Origin: Nocardia jinanensis
GTDB lineage: Bacteria; Actinomycetota; Actinomycetes; Mycobacteriales; Mycobacteriaceae
Direction: 5' to 3'
DNA: 64,000 nt
NCBI RefSeq assembly: GCF_014645735.1
Contig: NZ_BMMH01000003.1
Location: forward strand, 434,001 to 498,000
Made by a program: the position numbers and the translations under genes. Under the pieces are notes generated by a model. The model saw only the letters and a program-made list of their open reading frames with translations. It made no database searches and was not told where the DNA came from. This document shows, in pieces, positions 62,669 through 64,000 of the stretch. Position 1 is the stretch's first letter; each line of letters opens with the position of its first letter.

Positions 62669-63877
62669 TCAGCCGACCAGATCCCGGACCACGCCGTCGG
62701 CCAGCAATCGGCCGCGATCGGTGAGTATCAACCGCTCGTCCGTGACGGCGACCAGTCCGTCGGCGGCGATACGCCGCGCCGCGGCGGCTCCTTCCGCGTC
62801 GAGGTCGGTCAGCGGCAGCCCGGTACGCAGACGCAGGGCGAGCATGATGCGCTCGAGGTAGCGATCGGCGGCGGTGAGGTCTTCCCAGTCCGCCGCCGGC
62901 AGCCCGCCGTGGGCCACCCGGTCGGCGTAGCGGGCGGGATGCTTCACATTCCACCAGCGCACGCCCCCCAGATGGCTGTGCGCACCGGGTCCGGCGCCGA
63001 GCCAGTCGCCGCCGTCCCAGTAGCCGAGGTTGTGCCGGCAGCGTGCGGTATCACCGGCTGCCCAGTTGGACACCTCGTACCAGGTGAGGCCGGCGGCTTC
63101 GAGCCGCGAGTCGATTCGCTCGTACCGGGCGGCGAGTACATCGTCGTCGGGTGCGGGCAGTTCACCGCGACGCACCCGGCGGGCCAGCGCGGTGCCGTCC
63201 TCGACGATGAGCGAATAGGCCGAGACGTGGTCGACACCCGCGTCGAGTACCGCGTCCAGGCTGGCGTCCAGATCGCGATCGCGTTCGCCCGGCGTTCCGT
63301 AGATCAGGTCGAGGTTCACATGGTCGAATCCGGCCGCCCGCGCTTCCCGGGCGGCGGCGACCGCCCGGCCGGGGGTGTGGGTGCGGTCCAGCACGGCCAG
63401 CACGTGCGGTGCCGCCGATTGCATCCCGAGCGAGATACGGGTGAAACCGGCCGCCCGGATCTTGTCGAAGAACGCCGGTGAGGTCGATTCCGGATTCGAT
63501 TCGGTAGTGACCTCCGCGCCGGGGGCGAGGTCGAACTCCGCGCGGATCGCGTCGAGTACGGCCCCGAGACCGTCGCCGCCGAGGAGGGAGGGGGTCCCGC
63601 CGCCCACGAAGACCGTCTCCACCGGGGGTGTCGCGGTGGGCAGCGCCGCGAACTCCCGGGCAGCGGTCGCCAGTTCCCCACGCAGCGCCTCGGCCCACGA
63701 CTGTGTCGAGGCCGAAGTGCCCAGTTCACCGGCGGTGTAGGTGTTGAAATCGCAATATCCGCAGCGGGTCGCGCAGAACGGTACGTGGATGTAGATACCG
63801 AAGGGACCGCCGCCGAAGTCGCGCAGTACCGGAGCGGAGGCGTCGGTATGCGATGCGGTGGTGGCGGCGGGACTCAC
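62669..63877 (-). CDS. hemW: Radical SAM heme chaperone HemW
   Basis: The protein has 402 residues. The radical-SAM cluster motif is IYIHVPFCATRCGYCDFNTY (CxxxCxxC with the HemW-type extra Tyr). GGGTPSLLGGDGLGAVLDAI, SLGMQSAAPHVLAVLDRTHT and ADAWE-like downstream regions follow, including VSAYSLIVEDGTALARRVRR and YEVSNWAAGD. HemW, once called HemN, inserts heme into proteins such as the respiratory oxidase. The GTG at 63877 is used. The order hrcA ... hemW is as in mycobacteria. Confidence 0.93.
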   Translation of the reverse strand: MSPAATTASHTDASAPVLRDFGGGPFGIYIHVPFCATRCGYCDFNTYTAGELGTSASTQSWAEALRGELATAAREFAALPTATPPVETVFVGGGTPSLLGGDGLGAVLDAIRAEFDLAPGAEVTTESNPESTSPAFFDKIRAAGFTRISLGMQSAAPHVLAVLDRTHTPGRAVAAAREARAAGFDHVNLDLIYGTPGERDRDLDASLDAVLDAGVDHVSAYSLIVEDGTALARRVRRGELPAPDDDVLAARYERIDSRLEAAGLTWYEVSNWAAGDTARCRHNLGYWDGGDWLGAGPGAHSHLGGVRWWNVKHPARYADRVAHGGLPAADWEDLTAADRYLERIMLALRLRTGLPLTDLDAEGAAAARRIAADGLVAVTDERLILTDRGRLLADGVVRDLVG

Positions 63878-63901
63878 CCCTCCAGTGTGACCGTGGGCGG
63901 A

Positions 63902-64000
63902 TCAGCCCTCGACGATCGGGGTGTTCTGGTTCGCGGTGAGCACCCAGCGGCCGCCTTCCTTGATCATGACGTACATGGGGGTGCCCTCGCTGTCGAGTTC
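63902..64000 (-). CDS. 3' end of NTF2-like (SgcJ/DUF4440-type) gene, partial
   Basis: Only the last 32 residues and the stop lie in the window. They end GGRWVLTANQNTPIVEG, the strand-and-tail of SgcJ/EcaC-like NTF2-fold proteins, where W-x-L-x-x-x-QNTP is characteristic. The start lies beyond the window edge. The gene is oriented toward hemW with 24 bases between. Confidence 0.65.
   Translation of the reverse strand, partial: ELDSEGTPMYVMIKEGGRWVLTANQNTPIVEG

Overview
The window is high-GC actinobacterial DNA, most likely from Nocardia or a close relative in the Mycobacteriales. The evidence is conserved gene order shared with Mycobacterium tuberculosis (asnT-Rv2342-dnaG-dgt; glyS-smtB-zur; Rv2360c-uppS-recO; era-Rv2365c-Rv2366c-ybeY-phoH-rsmE-dnaJ2-hrcA; hemW), a secreted cutinase-like hydrolase, WXG/Esp-type type VII secretion substrates, many TetR regulators, GTG starts, and a Streptomyces/Nocardia-type conservon. 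Gene identities are read from motifs and known gene order; no search was run.

1-24.6 kb is accessory metabolism and regulation. It holds a TetR/old-yellow-enzyme pair with a perfect operator, a His/Gly/Arg-rich secreted repeat protein, glutamate decarboxylase, a drug exporter, a PAP2-lipid kinase fusion, MsrA, two methyltransferases and a cupin/TetR pair with an operator. Two inverted orphan cytochromes P450 lacking the ExxR motif flank small secreted proteins. A translationally coupled minus-strand operon (21750-17984) carries a small ORF, a lipocalin-like enzyme, a possible winged-helix protein, an internally deleted PPDK-like protein and a rifampicin-phosphotransferase-like protein without its ATP-grasp domain. 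A BASS transporter and a MarR/amidohydrolase pair follow.

24.5-29.4 kb is a patchy accessory region ending at tRNA-Asn. It holds a truncated thioesterase, an HTH protein with a putative ligand-binding domain, a duplicated Cys-rich protein, a RyR-like protein, a Fic remnant and long gene-free stretches.

29.4-45 kb is a conserved backbone (dnaG, dgt, glyS, smtB, zur, uppS, recO) interrupted by small accessory genes. 45.2-50.7 kb is a complete conservon: sensor-kinase-like protein, roadblock, DUF742, small GTPase, ExxR-less P450 and normal P450, each overlapping the next. 51.3-60.4 kb is the era-to-hrcA housekeeping run. In it, phoH carries a 358-residue intein with the W-C-T residues of class 3 inteins and an intact-looking LAGLIDADG endonuclease, and phoH is separated from ybeY by about 4.2 copies of a 70-80 bp tandem repeat. 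60.6-62.5 kb is a type VII secretion substrate module, followed by hemW and the end of an NTF2-like gene cut by the window edge.
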